Positions 45,776 through 54,699 of a DNA stretch of 64,000 nt are shown in pieces. Every line of letters begins with the position of its first letter. Position 1 is the stretch's first letter. The stretch is from Limosilactobacillus balticus (GTDB taxonomy: Bacteria > Bacillota > Bacilli > Lactobacillales > Lactobacillaceae): positions 1 through 64,000 of the forward strand of contig NZ_JACIVH010000069.1 in assembly GCF_014145615.1 (NCBI RefSeq), given 5' to 3'. The notes under the pieces are model-generated. The model did no database searches. It was not told the origin of the DNA and saw only the letters and a program-made list of their open reading frames with translations. The position numbers and the translations under genes were made by a program.

Positions 45776-45808
45776 TCATTTTTCAAAAGTAAAAGTTTTG
45801 AAAAATGA
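45776..45808. promoter_or_regulatory. 13-bp inverted repeat between murB and exonuclease gene
   Basis: TCATTTTTCAAAA (45776-45788) and its perfect complement (45796-45808). Abuts the murB -10 (TACAAT, minus, 45770-45775) and contains the TTGAAA -35 of the plus-strand gene, so it could be a shared operator. Confidence 0.5.
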
Positions 45809-45857
45809 TTAGTTGATTGTAAAATAAAATTATCGACTTTTGCAAGGAGGATGTATG

Positions 45858-46394
45858 ATGAATTTTATAGCAATGGACTTTGAAACTGCTAACGGTAAGC
45901 GTTACAGTGCATGTTCGCTTGCACTCACAATCGTTCGGAATGGACAAATTGCCGACGAATTTTACACCCTAATTAATCCTCATACTAAATTCTTTTGGCG
46001 TAATACACAGATTCATGGCATCCATGAACGTGATGTCCAAAATGCGCCTGATTTTCCAGAAGTATGGGAACATATCAACCAATTCTACACTCCTGATAAA
46101 CTGGTTATTGCCCATAATAATCGGTTTGATAATAGCGTTTTAAGGAATACGTTAGAACATTACAATATCGAAGTCCCCGCCTACCAGACGCTCGATACCG
46201 TTGCTTCAAGCCGCCAGTTGATTCCAGGACTAACAAATTATAAACTTAATACTGTTTGTGACGCGTTAAATATTGACCTTCATCACCATCATAATGCTCT
46301 TGATGATGCCCAGGCTTGCGCTAACATTCTGCTTTATCAAAGCAAGCATTTTACCCCGCAACAGATTCAGCCCTTTATCAATTTAATCGGCTAA
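45858..46394 (+). CDS. DnaQ-like 3'-5' exonuclease
   Basis: 178 residues from the ATG at 45858, seven bases after AAGGAGG (an adjacent ATG at 45855 is possible). DEDDh motifs: DFETA near residue 7, HGI near 53-55, HNNRFDNSVL near 92, and HHHNALDDAQACA near 154. Lacks polymerase domains, so a stand-alone proofreading or RNA/DNA-trimming exonuclease like the epsilon-family proteins of lactobacilli. Eleven bases before the PAS gene. Confidence 0.87.
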   Translation: MNFIAMDFETANGKRYSACSLALTIVRNGQIADEFYTLINPHTKFFWRNTQIHGIHERDVQNAPDFPEVWEHINQFYTPDKLVIAHNNRFDNSVLRNTLEHYNIEVPAYQTLDTVASSRQLIPGLTNYKLNTVCDALNIDLHHHHNALDDAQACANILLYQSKHFTPQQIQPFINLIG

Positions 46395-46405
46395 AGGAGA
46401 AAATC

Positions 46406-46828
46406 ATGACAGATATTAATCTTAAAGGCGGAAAATTAAGCCTCGAACAACTTAATACTATTTTTGAAACGATTCCCGTAGAATTCGATTTCATTGATGA
46501 AAATGATATCATTCGCTGGTCATCAGCTAATCGCCATCGTTTATTCAAACGAACGGATGCAGACTTAGGCAAACATGTGCTTGAGGTTCATCCTGGGCAT
46601 AGTCAAGGCCATGTTAAGCAAGTACTTCATGATATGCATAGCGGAGACCGTGATTCAATTAGCATTATGATCAAGCATCATGGTCAACCTGTAAATATCG
46701 CTTTTTACGCCTTACGTGATGATCAAAATAAATACCTCGGATGTGTAGAAGTAACACAAAACGTTAGTAAACAGCAAACAAAGGGAGCTTTCTGGCGAAA
46801 CATTATGCAAGTACTATATAAAAAATAA
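46406..46828 (+). CDS. PAS-domain protein
   Basis: 140 residues, essentially one PAS fold (LNTIFETIPVEFDFIDENDIIRWSS, LGKHVLEVHPGHSQGHVKQVLHDM, YALRDDQNKYLGCVEVTQNV), resembling the PAS module found with DUF438 proteins. The HPGHS block suggests a heme or small-ligand pocket (inference). No output domain, so it probably signals through a partner. Co-transcribed with the exonuclease. Confidence 0.8.
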   Translation: MTDINLKGGKLSLEQLNTIFETIPVEFDFIDENDIIRWSSANRHRLFKRTDADLGKHVLEVHPGHSQGHVKQVLHDMHSGDRDSISIMIKHHGQPVNIAFYALRDDQNKYLGCVEVTQNVSKQQTKGAFWRNIMQVLYKK

Positions 46829-46842
46829 ACATATGTACAAAG

Positions 46843-46883
46843 AAAGAGGAATTAATGGCTTACTTTTCCATTGTTTCCTCTTT
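46843..46883. terminator. Bidirectional terminator, PAS / GNAT
   Basis: AAAGAGGAA/TTCCTCTTT arms (46843-46851, 46875-46883); includes the GNAT stop codon. Confidence 0.6.
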
Positions 46884-47369
46884 TTCATTATCGTATTGCA
46901 TTTGCAGGACACTATGCCCCTGTTCAACCGTTTTTCCTGTTGTAACAAAGTGTAATTGCTGATAAAGCTTAATTGCCGGAATATTATCCTCAAAAACTGT
47001 CAGAACCAAATTTTCTAAACTACTATAAGTATCAAACCAATATTCTGCTTCATCGACTAATAAGCGACCGATTCCGTTTCGCCAATACTTTTTCCGTACC
47101 ACGACTCCTAATTCACCGGTTGTCGGTTGATGATCTAATACCATTACAGTAACCATCCCCACAATCTCTTCGCCGAGCATCGCAAGTAAAATAACACAAT
47201 CATCAAATTGATTTATTAAATCGATATTTTTTGCTTCTGTCTTTTCACTAATCTCATTTAAATGCGGAACTAATACCGCGTTACTTTCAGTTGCAGTTGT
47301 CCGTAAAAATTGCAAAACAGCTCCGGCATCCTCACTCGTTGCTAACTTTATTGAAATGTCATCTGCCAT
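46860..47369 (-). CDS. GNAT-family N-acetyltransferase
   Basis: 169 residues with the acetyl-CoA loop VVVRKKYWRNGIGRLLVDEAEYWF near 91-114 and ENLVLTVFEDNIPAIKLYQQLHF. Shares one base with the tsaE stop (TAATG). In many Firmicutes an acetyltransferase follows tsaE; whether it is RimI-like (ribosomal protein S18) is uncertain, as the sequence is longer than RimI. Confidence 0.85.
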   Translation of the reverse strand: MADDISIKLATSEDAGAVLQFLRTTATESNAVLVPHLNEISEKTEAKNIDLINQFDDCVILLAMLGEEIVGMVTVMVLDHQPTTGELGVVVRKKYWRNGIGRLLVDEAEYWFDTYSSLENLVLTVFEDNIPAIKLYQQLHFVTTGKTVEQGHSVLQMQYDNEKEETMEK

Positions 47370-47827
47370 TATTTCACCACACTTTTTACAATCTGGTCAA
47401 AATGCTGGCCATGGGGTTCAAATTCCAGAATACGAGTATTATCATCATCTGTTCGTTTAAAGTGAATAGCTAAAAAATCAGCTGGCAATTCATCTTCAAC
47501 AAATTCAGCCCACTCGACAACGGAAACACCATCACCATCAAAGTATTCTTCAAGTCCGAGGTCTTCTGCTCCCCCATTTTCTAGACGATATGCATCCATA
47601 TGATATAACGGGAGACGACCATCTTGGTATTCATGAATAATTGTAAAAGTAGGGCTTTTAATGATATCAGGGATTTCTAACCCTGCAGCCAATCCCTTAG
47701 TAAAAGTAGTCTTACCTGCTCCTAAATCGCCATCTAAGACTAACACATCTCCAGCAACTAATTGCTGACCAATTTTCTTCCCCAGGGCAATTGTTGCATC
47801 ACGATTCGTTAACGTTAAGCTCTCCAT
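47369..47827 (-). CDS. tsaE: tRNA threonylcarbamoyladenosine biosynthesis ATPase
   Basis: 152 residues; P-loop GDLGAGKTTFTKG at 34-46, KSPTFTIIHEY and YHMDAYRLE. Needed with TsaB, TsaD for t6A37 in tRNA. Overlaps the GNAT gene. Confidence 0.95.
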   Translation of the reverse strand: MESLTLTNRDATIALGKKIGQQLVAGDVLVLDGDLGAGKTTFTKGLAAGLEIPDIIKSPTFTIIHEYQDGRLPLYHMDAYRLENGGAEDLGLEEYFDGDGVSVVEWAEFVEDELPADFLAIHFKRTDDDNTRILEFEPHGQHFDQIVKSVVK

Positions 47828-47946
47828 AGTACTCTCTCCAAGTTTAAAATACTAGCCCTATTGTACCCATCTCGTGTTTAAAAAGCAAAGGAGATGAAAC
47901 TAAGCTGATTACTGTGTTTTGGTAGTTTACACTTTAAAATAGTAAA

Positions 47947-48128
47947 GAGGTTGGGAGAAAACTTTTGTTTTCTCTCAGCCTCAACTACTTTTATGAACAA
48001 TAGAAAGATAACGTGGAAAATAACCACAAGGCTCGAGTCTAAGTACGAACGATAATCAGCCCGTGCCGTGCTAATCATCGTCCTAGCTTAGCCAACCGCC
48101 TTGTCGAGGAGGTTATTTCCCACTCTCT
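47947..48128 (-). repeat. Structured intergenic repeat, copy 2 (3' of pta)
   Basis: About 98 percent identical to 208-398 outside one hairpin loop, where GTGG-CCAC closes seven bases instead of 16. It starts 13 bases after the pta stop on the minus strand, mirroring copy 1 after arcC, and ends in the GAGG(T/C)TGGGAG hairpin, here followed on the minus strand by TTTACTATTTT. A 66-codon frame across it is a shadow. Confidence 0.8.
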
Positions 48129-48140
48129 TTTCATCAATAT

Positions 48141-49115
48141 TTATAATGCTTGCGCTGCGGTAATCATTGCAACCTTATAAGCATCATCCTCACTGCATCC
48201 CCGTGAAAGGTCTGCAATTGGGGCATTAAGTCCTTGAAGAATAGGACCAACTGCTGTAAAACCACCAAATCGTTGTGCAATCTTGTAACCAATATTACCG
48301 GCTTCTAGACTTGGAAAAATAAAGACATTGGCATGACCAGCAACTTTTGAATCAGGGGCTTTAAGTTCACCTACTGATGGGACAACAGCAGCATCAAATT
48401 GTAATTCACCATCAGCTGGTAAATCGGGATCTAATTCATGAACTAGCTTGGCAGCGTCCGCAACCTTGGTAACCATCTCACCCTTAGCAGAACCCTTAGT
48501 TGAAAAACTAAGAAGCGCAACCTTAGGATCAATTTCAAATAAGCGAGCTGTTTCTGCACTTTGAATTGCCACTTCAGCCATTGTTGGAGCATCCAATTCA
48601 ATATTAATTGCACAATCAGCGAAGATATAACGTTGATCGCCTTTAATCATAAGGAAAGCTCCACTAATTCGATGGGCACCAGGCTTAGTCTTAATGATTT
48701 GTAATGCAGGCCGAACAGTTGCCCCAGTTGAATGAACAGCACCAGAAACCATTCCATCAGCCTTTCCCATGTAAACAAGCATCGTTCCAAAGTAACTCAC
48801 ATCTTCAAGCATCTTTTGAATTTCTTCAGGAGTATTCTTTCCCTTACGCCGTTCCATTAATGAGTCAAACATTGCTTGCTTATCGTCTTCTGGATAAGTT
48901 GCTGGATCGATAATTTGAAGGTCAGCAAGATCAAAACCATTTTTACTTGCAACTTCTTTAATCCCATCTTCATCACCAAGTAAAATTGGCTCTACTAAAT
49001 TATCTTTCTTTAAGCGGACAGCAGCTCCTAAAATCCGCTTATCTTCACCTTCAGGGAAAACAATTGTCTTGTTTTGTCCCTTAATCTTTGCAGCAATCTC
49101 ATCAAATAATTCCAT
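48141..49115 (-). CDS. pta: Phosphate acetyltransferase
   Basis: Interconverts acetyl-CoA and acetyl phosphate; in heterofermenters it links phosphoketolase-derived acetyl phosphate to ethanol formation. 324 residues, short form: IVFPEGEDKRILGAA near 19-33, GMVSGAVHSTGATVRPALQII near 120-140, SFSTKGSAKGEMV near 207-219, RFGGFTAVGPILQGLNAPIADLSRG near the end. RBS AAGGAGG. Confidence 0.96.
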   Translation of the reverse strand: MELFDEIAAKIKGQNKTIVFPEGEDKRILGAAVRLKKDNLVEPILLGDEDGIKEVASKNGFDLADLQIIDPATYPEDDKQAMFDSLMERRKGKNTPEEIQKMLEDVSYFGTMLVYMGKADGMVSGAVHSTGATVRPALQIIKTKPGAHRISGAFLMIKGDQRYIFADCAINIELDAPTMAEVAIQSAETARLFEIDPKVALLSFSTKGSAKGEMVTKVADAAKLVHELDPDLPADGELQFDAAVVPSVGELKAPDSKVAGHANVFIFPSLEAGNIGYKIAQRFGGFTAVGPILQGLNAPIADLSRGCSEDDAYKVAMITAAQAL

Positions 49116-49175
49116 AATGCAAGTACCTCCTTATGGTTACTAAACATTTTAAAGCTGTGACTAACAATCACATCT

Positions 49176-49865
49176 TTAACGATAATTTGGTTCGGCAGGC
49201 AGTTGCCAATTAATTGGCTGTTCTCCCATTGCCTGAAGTGCTTCGTTTGTTTTAGAAAATGGTCGAGATCCAAAGAATCCACGGTGAGCAGATAATGGAC
49301 TCGGATGAGCTGATTCAAGAACGATATTTGTCTTTGTATTAATCAACTGTTTCTTATTTCGAGCAGCCCGTCCCCATAAGATAAACACAACTGGTTTAGG
49401 ACGTTCAGATAAAGCATGAATTGCCGCATCTGTTAATTGCTCCCATCCATGTCCACGATGAGAATAAGCTTGTCCTGCTCGCACCGTTAAAACTGAATTT
49501 AATAAGAGAACACCTTGGTCAGCCCACTTCTTCAAATAGCCGTGATTTACCGGTGTACAACCTAAATCACTTTGTAATTCTTTGTAAATATTCTGTAATG
49601 AAGGCGGAACCGGCACCCCAGGCAGTACTGAAAAACTACACCCATGAGCTTGGTTGGGTCCATGATAAGGATCTTGACCAAGAATAACAACCTTAACCTT
49701 ACTAAAAGGAGTCCATTCAAATGCTTCAAAAATATGATGCATTTCTGGATAAATCGTTTGATGGGTATATTCTTCTTTTAGAAAATTATGCAGTTGCGCA
49801 TAATATGCACTTTCAAACTGGGGCTTTAAAACTTCCCACCAGTCGTTATGAATTAATTGTTTCAC
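49176..49865 (-). CDS. ung: Uracil-DNA glycosylase
   Basis: Removes uracil from DNA. 229 residues from a GTG at 49865, supported by GAGGTG upstream and by the family start [14 protein letters not shown]; the longer frame adds an unrelated extension. Water-activating Asp in [11 protein letters not shown], and the leucine loop [18 protein letters not shown]. Sits 60 bases upstream of pta. Confidence 0.95.
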   Translation of the reverse strand: MKQLIHNDWWEVLKPQFESAYYAQLHNFLKEEYTHQTIYPEMHHIFEAFEWTPFSKVKVVILGQDPYHGPNQAHGCSFSVLPGVPVPPSLQNIYKELQSDLGCTPVNHGYLKKWADQGVLLLNSVLTVRAGQAYSHRGHGWEQLTDAAIHALSERPKPVVFILWGRAARNKKQLINTKTNIVLESAHPSPLSAHRGFFGSRPFSKTNEALQAMGEQPINWQLPAEPNYR

Positions 49866-50015
49866 GATTATTAGCACCTCGCCTATTATTTTAGCATAAT
49901 TAAACATCATCATGGGATAAATTGGAAGCGTTTTTTAACTTAGAAGTTTCTTCACCAAATTCTCTAAGAAGCTGGTAAAATAAAAGGTAGATTATCAAAG
50001 AATGGTGGTGGCAAA

Positions 50016-50600
50016 GTGCGACAATTATATATTCGCGATCGTTCAAGTGATTTACATGGAACGACCGTCATTCGCGATAAGAACGGTAAATCGTGCTATC
50101 TTCTTGTCGGTAAGTGGGGAATGAGGTACGATGCCCTATCATTATATGCAATTGATGGAGCCCTATTAGCTGAAGCAAAGCAATTAACTCTTGGACTATT
50201 ACCAAAATTCGCATTATATGTTAATCGGCAACGTGTTGGAACAATCGGTAAGGGTCTTGGTTTTGTTCAACAAGTCATGTATATTCGCGGTATTAACTGG
50301 ATCATCGTCGGATCACCATTAACAAGTCGCTACCGTGTTTTTTCCGGTAGTCACCTAGTTTTTTCAATCCAACCTGTTAAATTATCAAGCGGTTATTGCC
50401 ACGAATTAAAAATAAATAAAAAAGAAGATGAACCTTTAGCAATTTTAATTGCTAGTATTCTCAACCATTGGGCCCGACGGAGTGAACAGGAACCTTTATT
50501 AGCAAGGCTAATGAAGCGTTCTCCTAATCTTAATACCAGCATGTCATTTTCAATTAGCAACCAGTTAAACTTCAACTGTAAAGAACGTAAAAACAATTGA
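50016..50600 (+). CDS. LURP-one/YxjI-like protein
   Basis: 194 residues beginning with GTG (50016). The beta-barrel pattern of short strands (MRQLYIRDRSS, CYLLVGKWGMRYDALSLYAIDG, LLAEAKQLTLGLLPKFALYVNRQRVGTI) resembles the LURP-one-related YxjI/DUF567 family; function unknown in bacteria. The C-terminal 35 residues are basic and not part of the domain. Isolated on the plus strand. Confidence 0.65.
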   Translation: MRQLYIRDRSSDLHGTTVIRDKNGKSCYLLVGKWGMRYDALSLYAIDGALLAEAKQLTLGLLPKFALYVNRQRVGTIGKGLGFVQQVMYIRGINWIIVGSPLTSRYRVFSGSHLVFSIQPVKLSSGYCHELKINKKEDEPLAILIASILNHWARRSEQEPLLARLMKRSPNLNTSMSFSISNQLNFNCKERKNN

Positions 50601-50610
50601 TTTTAAAGTG

Positions 50611-50651
50611 AAAAGCCTAGGTGAAAGTCACAAATTTTCCCCTAGGCTTTT
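50611..50651. terminator. Bidirectional terminator, YxjI-like / smpB
   Basis: AAAAGCCTAGG/CCTAGGCTTTT (50611-50621, 50641-50651), perfect 11 bp. Confidence 0.9.
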
Positions 50652-50655
50652 CGTT

Positions 50656-51129
50656 TTAATAATGTTTCATAACTCGTTCAATTTCACGGTTTTGTTCACG
50701 ACGCTTAATTGCTTCACGTTTATCGTATTGATGTTTACCTTTGGCTAATCCTAATAAGACTTTTGCGTAGCCATGTTTAATATACATTTTTAAGGGAATA
50801 AGCGTAACTCCCTTATCCTGTAAGGCTCCTACAAGCTTATTGATTTCCTTTTTGTGTAATAGCAACTTACGATTTCTTAACGGATCTTGATTGAAGTAAG
50901 TTCCATTATCATATTCACTAATATGCACATTCATTAACCAAGCTTCACCGTTACGAACTTGGGCAAAGCCATCTTTCAAATTAACCCGGTGAGCACGAAC
51001 AGATTTTATCTCCGTCCCCGTTAAAACTAATCCTGCTTCAACAGTATCCGTTACAAAATAATCATGACGTGCCTTTTTATTTTGTGCAATTAAGTTATCA
51101 TTATTTTCTTGATGGGATTTTTTTGCCAT
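50656..51129 (-). CDS. smpB: SsrA-binding protein
   Basis: 157 residues. Binds the tRNA-like part of tmRNA and delivers it to stalled ribosomes: [23 protein letters not shown] near 37-59, [22 protein letters not shown], and the basic tail [21 protein letters not shown]. Directly downstream of rnr, whose product degrades tagged mRNAs. Confidence 0.97.
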   Translation of the reverse strand: MAKKSHQENNDNLIAQNKKARHDYFVTDTVEAGLVLTGTEIKSVRAHRVNLKDGFAQVRNGEAWLMNVHISEYDNGTYFNQDPLRNRKLLLHKKEINKLVGALQDKGVTLIPLKMYIKHGYAKVLLGLAKGKHQYDKREAIKRREQNREIERVMKHY

Positions 51130-51146
51130 AATATCCCTCCCCGCTC

Positions 51147-53552
51147 TTAATGGTGGCGACGAACGCCTTCATGATCACGTGAATTATTGTGGTGACGAGT
51201 TTGTCCTCGATTTATTTGACGATTATTTTGGTGTCCATTTTCTTGGTGAGTTCGGCGCCATTTTCCTTGAGTATTACGGTAATGGTTGCCATTATTATTC
51301 TCACGACGAGAATTATTATTGGTACGTCCCTTGCGGCCACGACCACGTCCCCGATACTCATCATTGTGTGGAACCCGAATCTTTGTCTTTGGTGCCTCTT
51401 CAGGGTTAACAATTTCAAAGTCAACTTCACGAAGATCCTTATCTGCCCGAACTAACTTAACTTTAATTGGTTGACCCATTTGAAAAATTCGATGAGAGGT
51501 TCGTCCAATCAAAGCCATGTGTTTTTCTGAATATTCATAATAATCGTCTTTCATGACGCTAATATGAACTAACCCTTCAACTGTATTTGGCAATTCGACG
51601 AACAAACCAAACTTCATTACTGAACTTACGACAGCATCAAAGGTTTCACCAACATGATCTTCCATGTATTCGGCTTTCTTCATACTGTCGACATCACGCT
51701 CTGTATCAATCCCCCGCCGTTCGGTAACTGAAGTATGTTCAGCAATTTCGGGAAGCTTGTCACGCCAATGATCCTTAGCTGGTTCGTTTTTACCATGTTC
51801 TTCATACCACTTAATCAAACGGTGAACCGTATCATCTGGGTATCGCCGAATTGGTGAAGTAAAGTGAGTGTAGTATTTAGCTCCCAAACCAAAGTGGCCT
51901 AGCTCTTCATCCGAGTACTTAGCTTGTTGCATACTACGTAACATCATCACTTGAACCATTTGCTCTTCAGGAGTACCTGCCACATCCTTTAATACTTTTT
52001 GAAGCATCCCTGGTTTAACATTCTTAATATCCCCATGAACATCGATTCCAAATACAGCTAAAAAGTCCACAAATGACTTAATCCGGTCACTATCTGGTGT
52101 CTCATGGATCCGATAAAGGAATGGAACACGCTCTTTAAAGTAGTGCTCAGCAACCGTTTCATTCGCTGCTAACATAAAGGATTCAATCATCCGTTCAGAA
52201 AGTCCTCGATCCCGTAGCTGAATATCTGTTGGGTGACCTTTTTCATCCACAATAATCTTTGCTTCAGGAGCTTCAAAGTCAATAGCACCACGTTTTTTCC
52301 GATTCTTAAGCAATAATTTGTGAATCTCACCCATTGTTTCAAACATTGGGACGAGGTCTTCATATTGCTTCATCGTTTTAGCATCATGCGACTCCAGAAT
52401 CTTATTAACTGCTTTATAAGTCATTCGGGCATGTGATTTCATAACGCTTTGGAAGATGCGGTGATTAACAATCTTCCCTTGTTCATCAATTTCCATTTCA
52501 CAACTCATGGCAAGACGTTCTTCACCTGGATTTAAGGAACAAATGCCGTTAGAAAGCCGTTTAGGAAGCATTGGAACTACCCGATCAGTTAGATAAACAG
52601 ATGTACCGCGCTTAAATGCTTCTTGATCAAGTGGTGTACCTGGCTTTACATAATGAGTAACATCAGCAATATGAACTCCAAGATGGTAGTGTCCATTATC
52701 CATCTTCCAAGCTACAACTGCATCGTCCAAGTCTTTTGATTCTATTGCATCAATGGTAACAAGTGGTTGGTCAGTAATATCTACCCGTCCCTTTTTTTCT
52801 TCTGGGAGAACATGAAGGGGAATCTTATTAGCTTGGTCCATCACTTCTTTAGGAAATTCATGAGGAACATCGTGAGCATAAATTACTGACATAATATCAA
52901 TGCCCGGTTCATCTTTATCACCAATTACTTCAGTAACGGCTCCTGTCATTACTTCTGGTGCTTCATCACTAGGATAAGTCTCAACCGTTGCTGTTACTAC
53001 TTGGCCATCAAGCGGTTTTAATCCCTTGTCCGTTACATAAAAATGATACTGTGATAATTTTTTATCTTTAAGCAAAATTTCACCAATGTAATCATCACCG
53101 ACAGTCTCTTGCTTAAATTCACCAACCACATTTTCATATTTATGTTCAACAATCCTAGTTACTTGACCTTCTGGACCCTGATCACTACCTGCTTTTGCTG
53201 GTCGTAATACTTTAACTTCTACTTGGTCTCCATTTAACGCATGCAACGTATGATCGGGGTTAATATACATGTCTGGAAGATCCGGGTCATAGTCTACAAA
53301 ACCAAATCCCTTATCATTACCATGGAAAGTTCCAATAAGTGGTTGCTGTTTAATAACTGCTTCGAATTCGCCACGATCAGTTACTTGAACTTTCTTCTCT
53401 CTTTCTAGTTGAGCAAGAGATTGAACGATCGGTGTAAAGTGCTCAGCATCATCCATTCCTAATTGGTGAGCAAGTTTTTCTGCTGAGTAACTCACACCTG
53501 CATTGTCTGTTAAATGTGTTAATATTTTTTCTTTTAAATTATTTGTTGTCAT
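51147..53552 (-). CDS. rnr: Ribonuclease R
   Basis: 3'-5' hydrolytic exoribonuclease, 801 residues: N-terminal helix-turn-helix, two cold-shock OB folds ([16 protein letters not shown] near 73-88), the RNB catalytic domain with the Asp cluster in [14 protein letters not shown] near 266-279, an S1 domain near 640-720, and an 80-residue tail rich in Arg, Asn and His. Its start overlaps the esterase end by 14 bases. Confidence 0.96.
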   Translation of the reverse strand: MTTNNLKEKILTHLTDNAGVSYSAEKLAHQLGMDDAEHFTPIVQSLAQLEREKKVQVTDRGEFEAVIKQQPLIGTFHGNDKGFGFVDYDPDLPDMYINPDHTLHALNGDQVEVKVLRPAKAGSDQGPEGQVTRIVEHKYENVVGEFKQETVGDDYIGEILLKDKKLSQYHFYVTDKGLKPLDGQVVTATVETYPSDEAPEVMTGAVTEVIGDKDEPGIDIMSVIYAHDVPHEFPKEVMDQANKIPLHVLPEEKKGRVDITDQPLVTIDAIESKDLDDAVVAWKMDNGHYHLGVHIADVTHYVKPGTPLDQEAFKRGTSVYLTDRVVPMLPKRLSNGICSLNPGEERLAMSCEMEIDEQGKIVNHRIFQSVMKSHARMTYKAVNKILESHDAKTMKQYEDLVPMFETMGEIHKLLLKNRKKRGAIDFEAPEAKIIVDEKGHPTDIQLRDRGLSERMIESFMLAANETVAEHYFKERVPFLYRIHETPDSDRIKSFVDFLAVFGIDVHGDIKNVKPGMLQKVLKDVAGTPEEQMVQVMMLRSMQQAKYSDEELGHFGLGAKYYTHFTSPIRRYPDDTVHRLIKWYEEHGKNEPAKDHWRDKLPEIAEHTSVTERRGIDTERDVDSMKKAEYMEDHVGETFDAVVSSVMKFGLFVELPNTVEGLVHISVMKDDYYEYSEKHMALIGRTSHRIFQMGQPIKVKLVRADKDLREVDFEIVNPEEAPKTKIRVPHNDEYRGRGRGRKGRTNNNSRRENNNGNHYRNTQGKWRRTHQENGHQNNRQINRGQTRHHNNSRDHEGVRRHH

Positions 53553-54315
53553 TAGAAGACACCTCGAATAAATTTTGTAAATATTTTTCTACATCGGCAA
53601 ATAATTGACGATGTGCGGTATTAACTGTTAATAAGTGAGTAGCGGTTGGGTAGTAATGATAATCGACTGCAACCCCATTAGCTTGTAGTCTTACTTTTAA
53701 TTGCAGTCCAGACGCTGGATCAATCATTTCATCTGCGCCTCCTTGTGCAATAAAGAAGGGTTGATGAATCTGATCTAACTGGTCACAAATTTGATGTGCC
53801 ATTGTTTGAATTTGTACTAGTTGCTTGGGGAGTTGTTCAGTTAATTTAGCAACTTTTTCCTTAGTGATCAATGGGTTAATTTTTTGCTGACGGTAATACT
53901 TTGCCGCAATCTTAGGGAAGTATTCCGGAACATTTGATTGGCCCCAGGTGGTAATTGGGGATGCAAAAACACCACCACCTAATAATTGCGGATCATTCTC
54001 AAGAGCCTTTGTAGCAAGTAAGCCACCGAGCGATAAACCCAAAATTGCAATTTGATCAACTCCAGCATCGCGTAAACGAAAGATTGCCATCCGAGTATCA
54101 TCCCACCAATCAGCTGGACCATTGCTTTCTAGTACCTTTCGTGGATCACCACCATGCCCACTTAAAAGTGGTGCAAAGACCGTATATCCTTGCCAATTAA
54201 GTTGGCGTCCTAGCATTCGAACATCATTCGTATTTCCTGTATATGCATGAAGCAAAATAACTCCACGACGTCCACTATGGGGAAAGAAAAAAGACTCACC
54301 AGTATAAGTTATCAC
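53539..54315 (-). CDS. Alpha/beta-hydrolase, carboxylesterase Est30 type
   Basis: 258 residues. Nucleophile Ser in ILGLSLGGLLA near 94-104, Asp in GGADEMIDP near 195, His in ATHLLTV near 234. Oxyanion HAYTG near 23. Between secG and rnr as in other Firmicutes. Hydrolyses short-chain esters; natural substrate unknown. Confidence 0.88.
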   Translation of the reverse strand: MITYTGESFFFPHSGRRGVILLHAYTGNTNDVRMLGRQLNWQGYTVFAPLLSGHGGDPRKVLESNGPADWWDDTRMAIFRLRDAGVDQIAILGLSLGGLLATKALENDPQLLGGGVFASPITTWGQSNVPEYFPKIAAKYYRQQKINPLITKEKVAKLTEQLPKQLVQIQTMAHQICDQLDQIHQPFFIAQGGADEMIDPASGLQLKVRLQANGVAVDYHYYPTATHLLTVNTAHRQLFADVEKYLQNLFEVSSNDNK

Positions 54316-54353
54316 TACATCATCCCCTATACTCCAACCGTAGCGTCAAAAAA

Positions 54354-54384
54354 GCCTCCTGGAATCACAATAATTTCAGGAGGC
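54354..54384 (-). terminator. secG terminator
   Basis: GCCTCCTG/CAGGAGGC stem (54354-54361, 54377-54384), followed by TTTTTT on the minus strand. Confidence 0.9.
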
Positions 54385-54393
54385 ACTTTAAAT

Positions 54394-54633
54394 TTAATGT
54401 GACGAAACGTAAATCATCGCTAATGCCAGAATAAAGAAGAGTGCTCCACAAATTGTTGTAACAATCTGCATAACAGCTTCAAATCCCCGCGCTTTACGAC
54501 GTGAGAATAAGTCACCTGCACCACCTGTCAAAGCTGACATTGCATCATTATCGTTTTTTGCTGGTTGCATCATTACACAAGCAATTAATACAACGCAATC
54601 AATTAAGAATAAAGTCATTAATGTGTTATACAA
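54394..54633 (-). CDS. secG: Protein-export membrane protein SecG
   Basis: 79 residues, two membrane helices (about 3-20 and 55-75) with the loop ALTGGAGDLFSRRKARGFE. A TTG start is chosen because AGGAGG lies eight bases upstream. Confidence 0.93.
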   Translation of the reverse strand: MYNTLMTLFLIDCVVLIACVMMQPAKNDNDAMSALTGGAGDLFSRRKARGFEAVMQIVTTICGALFFILALAMIYVSSH

Positions 54634-54699
54634 GGATTTTTCCTCCTAATACTTTCACGCTTTTATCTTAATTATCATATCATATTTATTGTTCTATTG

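Noticed and set aside
47878-48078. 66-codon minus-strand frame downstream of tsaE
   Set aside because: It runs through the structured repeat, has no RBS and the frame is not kept in the other copy; treated as a shadow.
51179-51474. Several plus-strand frames opposite the rnr tail
   Set aside because: Antisense to the Arg/Asn/His-rich RNase R tail, an artefact of its codon composition.
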